NCBI RefSeq assembly: GCF_001645385.1
Contig: NZ_LVHI01000011.1
Location: forward strand, 1-64,000
Direction of reading: 5' to 3'
DNA: 64,000 nucleotides
Source: Rhodococcoides kyotonense
GTDB taxonomy: Bacteria > Actinomycetota > Actinomycetes > Mycobacteriales > Mycobacteriaceae
Part shown: positions 63,769-64,000 of the stretch, piece by piece
Numbering within the stretch: the stretch's first letter is position 1
How the letters are laid out: each line of letters opens with the position of its first letter
Made by a program: the position numbers and the translations under genes
Notes under the pieces: generated by a model
What the model was told of the DNA's origin: nothing
The model's database searches: none
What the model saw: only the letters and a program-made list of their open reading frames with translations

Positions 63769-64000
63769 TCAGCGATATCCCTTGGCGGGGTTGAGCAGAT
63801 CCAGCACGATGGTCTGGCCGTTGGAGCGGACGTGGATTTCCGGGTTCTGAAGTCCGCCGGAGACGAGGTACTCACCGAGGAGCTGCAGCAGCTCGTCGGG
63901 GCCGACGGAGGTGTCGGGAGTGCGGATGTCGCCGGTGCGGCTGCCCAACTCGTTCTGCGTCAAGCGTCCGGCGATACGGACCGATGCGACGCCCATGGCG
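63769..64000 (-). CDS. Unidentified protein, C-terminal part (runs past window edge)
   Basis: An open frame entering from the right edge gives about 77 C-terminal residues: ASVRIAGRLTQNELGSRTGD, then LLQLLGEYLVSGGLQNPEIH and a final LDLLNPAKGYR. An internal ATG at 63996 is present, but the frame stays open beyond it, so the true start is probably outside. The family is not recognised from this fragment. Codon use looks like that of neighbouring genes. Confidence 0.6.
   Translation of the reverse strand, partial: AMGVASVRIAGRLTQNELGSRTGDIRTPDTSVGPDELLQLLGEYLVSGGLQNPEIHVRSNGQTIVLDLLNPAKGYR

Overview
The window is high-GC actinobacterial DNA, most likely from Rhodococcus or a close relative (Rhodococcoides). 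It carries MspA-type mycomembrane porins, an RpfB, a WS/DGAT wax-ester synthase and a Pmt protein mannosyltransferase. Its backbone follows the Mycobacterium tuberculosis gene order from about Rv0954 to Rv1011: Rv0954-0959, Rv0966c, mprAB-pepD-moaB2-mscL, Rv0990c-Rv0996, arcA, pmt, rsmI, metS-tatD-rpfB-ksgA-ispE. Genus-specific blocks are inserted between these anchors. Synteny calls are from memory of the M. tuberculosis map; no search was run.

Layout. 1-1360: tail of an IS110-type transposase, then sfnG (dimethylsulfone monooxygenase). 1372-11430: DUF5336 protein, PerM, PurN-PurH, a DUF559-like protein, an AAA+/VWA pair and a DUF1707 protein. 11447-12888: a lipoprotein and an AEC transporter. 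13002-15768: a zinc-starvation ribosome locus. Cysteine-poor S18, S14, L33 and L28 run leftward, and Mrf, type B L31 and L32 run rightward, with two Zur-box-like palindromes between them. 15989-20576: VIT1/ferritin fusion, secreted lipase, RtcB, CorA. 20655-23321: accessory patch with a VOC protein, an unknown gene, a DUF3558 lipoprotein, a lone PASTA-like protein and a TRIC-type channel. 23366-27816: MprA-MprB-PepD-MoaB2 envelope-stress cluster, with paired TCTCAG repeats before mprA and pepD. 28366-32286: three MspA-family porins around a lipoprotein, a second PASTA-like protein and MscL. 32287-38160: SAF protein, Ruc-like chaperone, 5-FTHF cyclo-ligase, GalU, Glp/MoeA, RimJ, GlpR/SepX-like protein. 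38263-48932: tRNA-Ala(CGC), a 39-aa peptide, MMPL transporter, GyrI-like pair, TetR, sulfite-oxidase-like/ferredoxin-reductase pair, SDR, SoxR, ArcA, ArsC, GntR, DoxX. 49008-64000: Pmt, RsmI, lipid-related enzymes, MetG, TatD, RpfB, RsmA, WYL regulator, IspE, ABC-F and a gene cut by the window edge.

How the parts fit. Most of the window is envelope biology: porins, MscL, the MprAB/PepD stress response, PerM and Glp/GlpR in division, Pmt, RpfB, MMPL and lipid enzymes. The remainder is translation maintenance: zinc-free ribosomal proteins, RsmI, RsmA, RtcB, MetG and ABC-F.

The least explained material is intergenic. Four copies of a 40-46 bp palindrome, around a TAGC-cc/gg-GCTA centre, sit at gene 3' ends; one supplies the last codons of arcA and holds the stop codons of both arcA and arsC. 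A second repeat with a 17-nt core forms tandem arrays at two sites 49 kb apart and encodes the last residues and stop of rsmI. A 23-bp hairpin follows rtcB and is fully paired only as plus-strand RNA.
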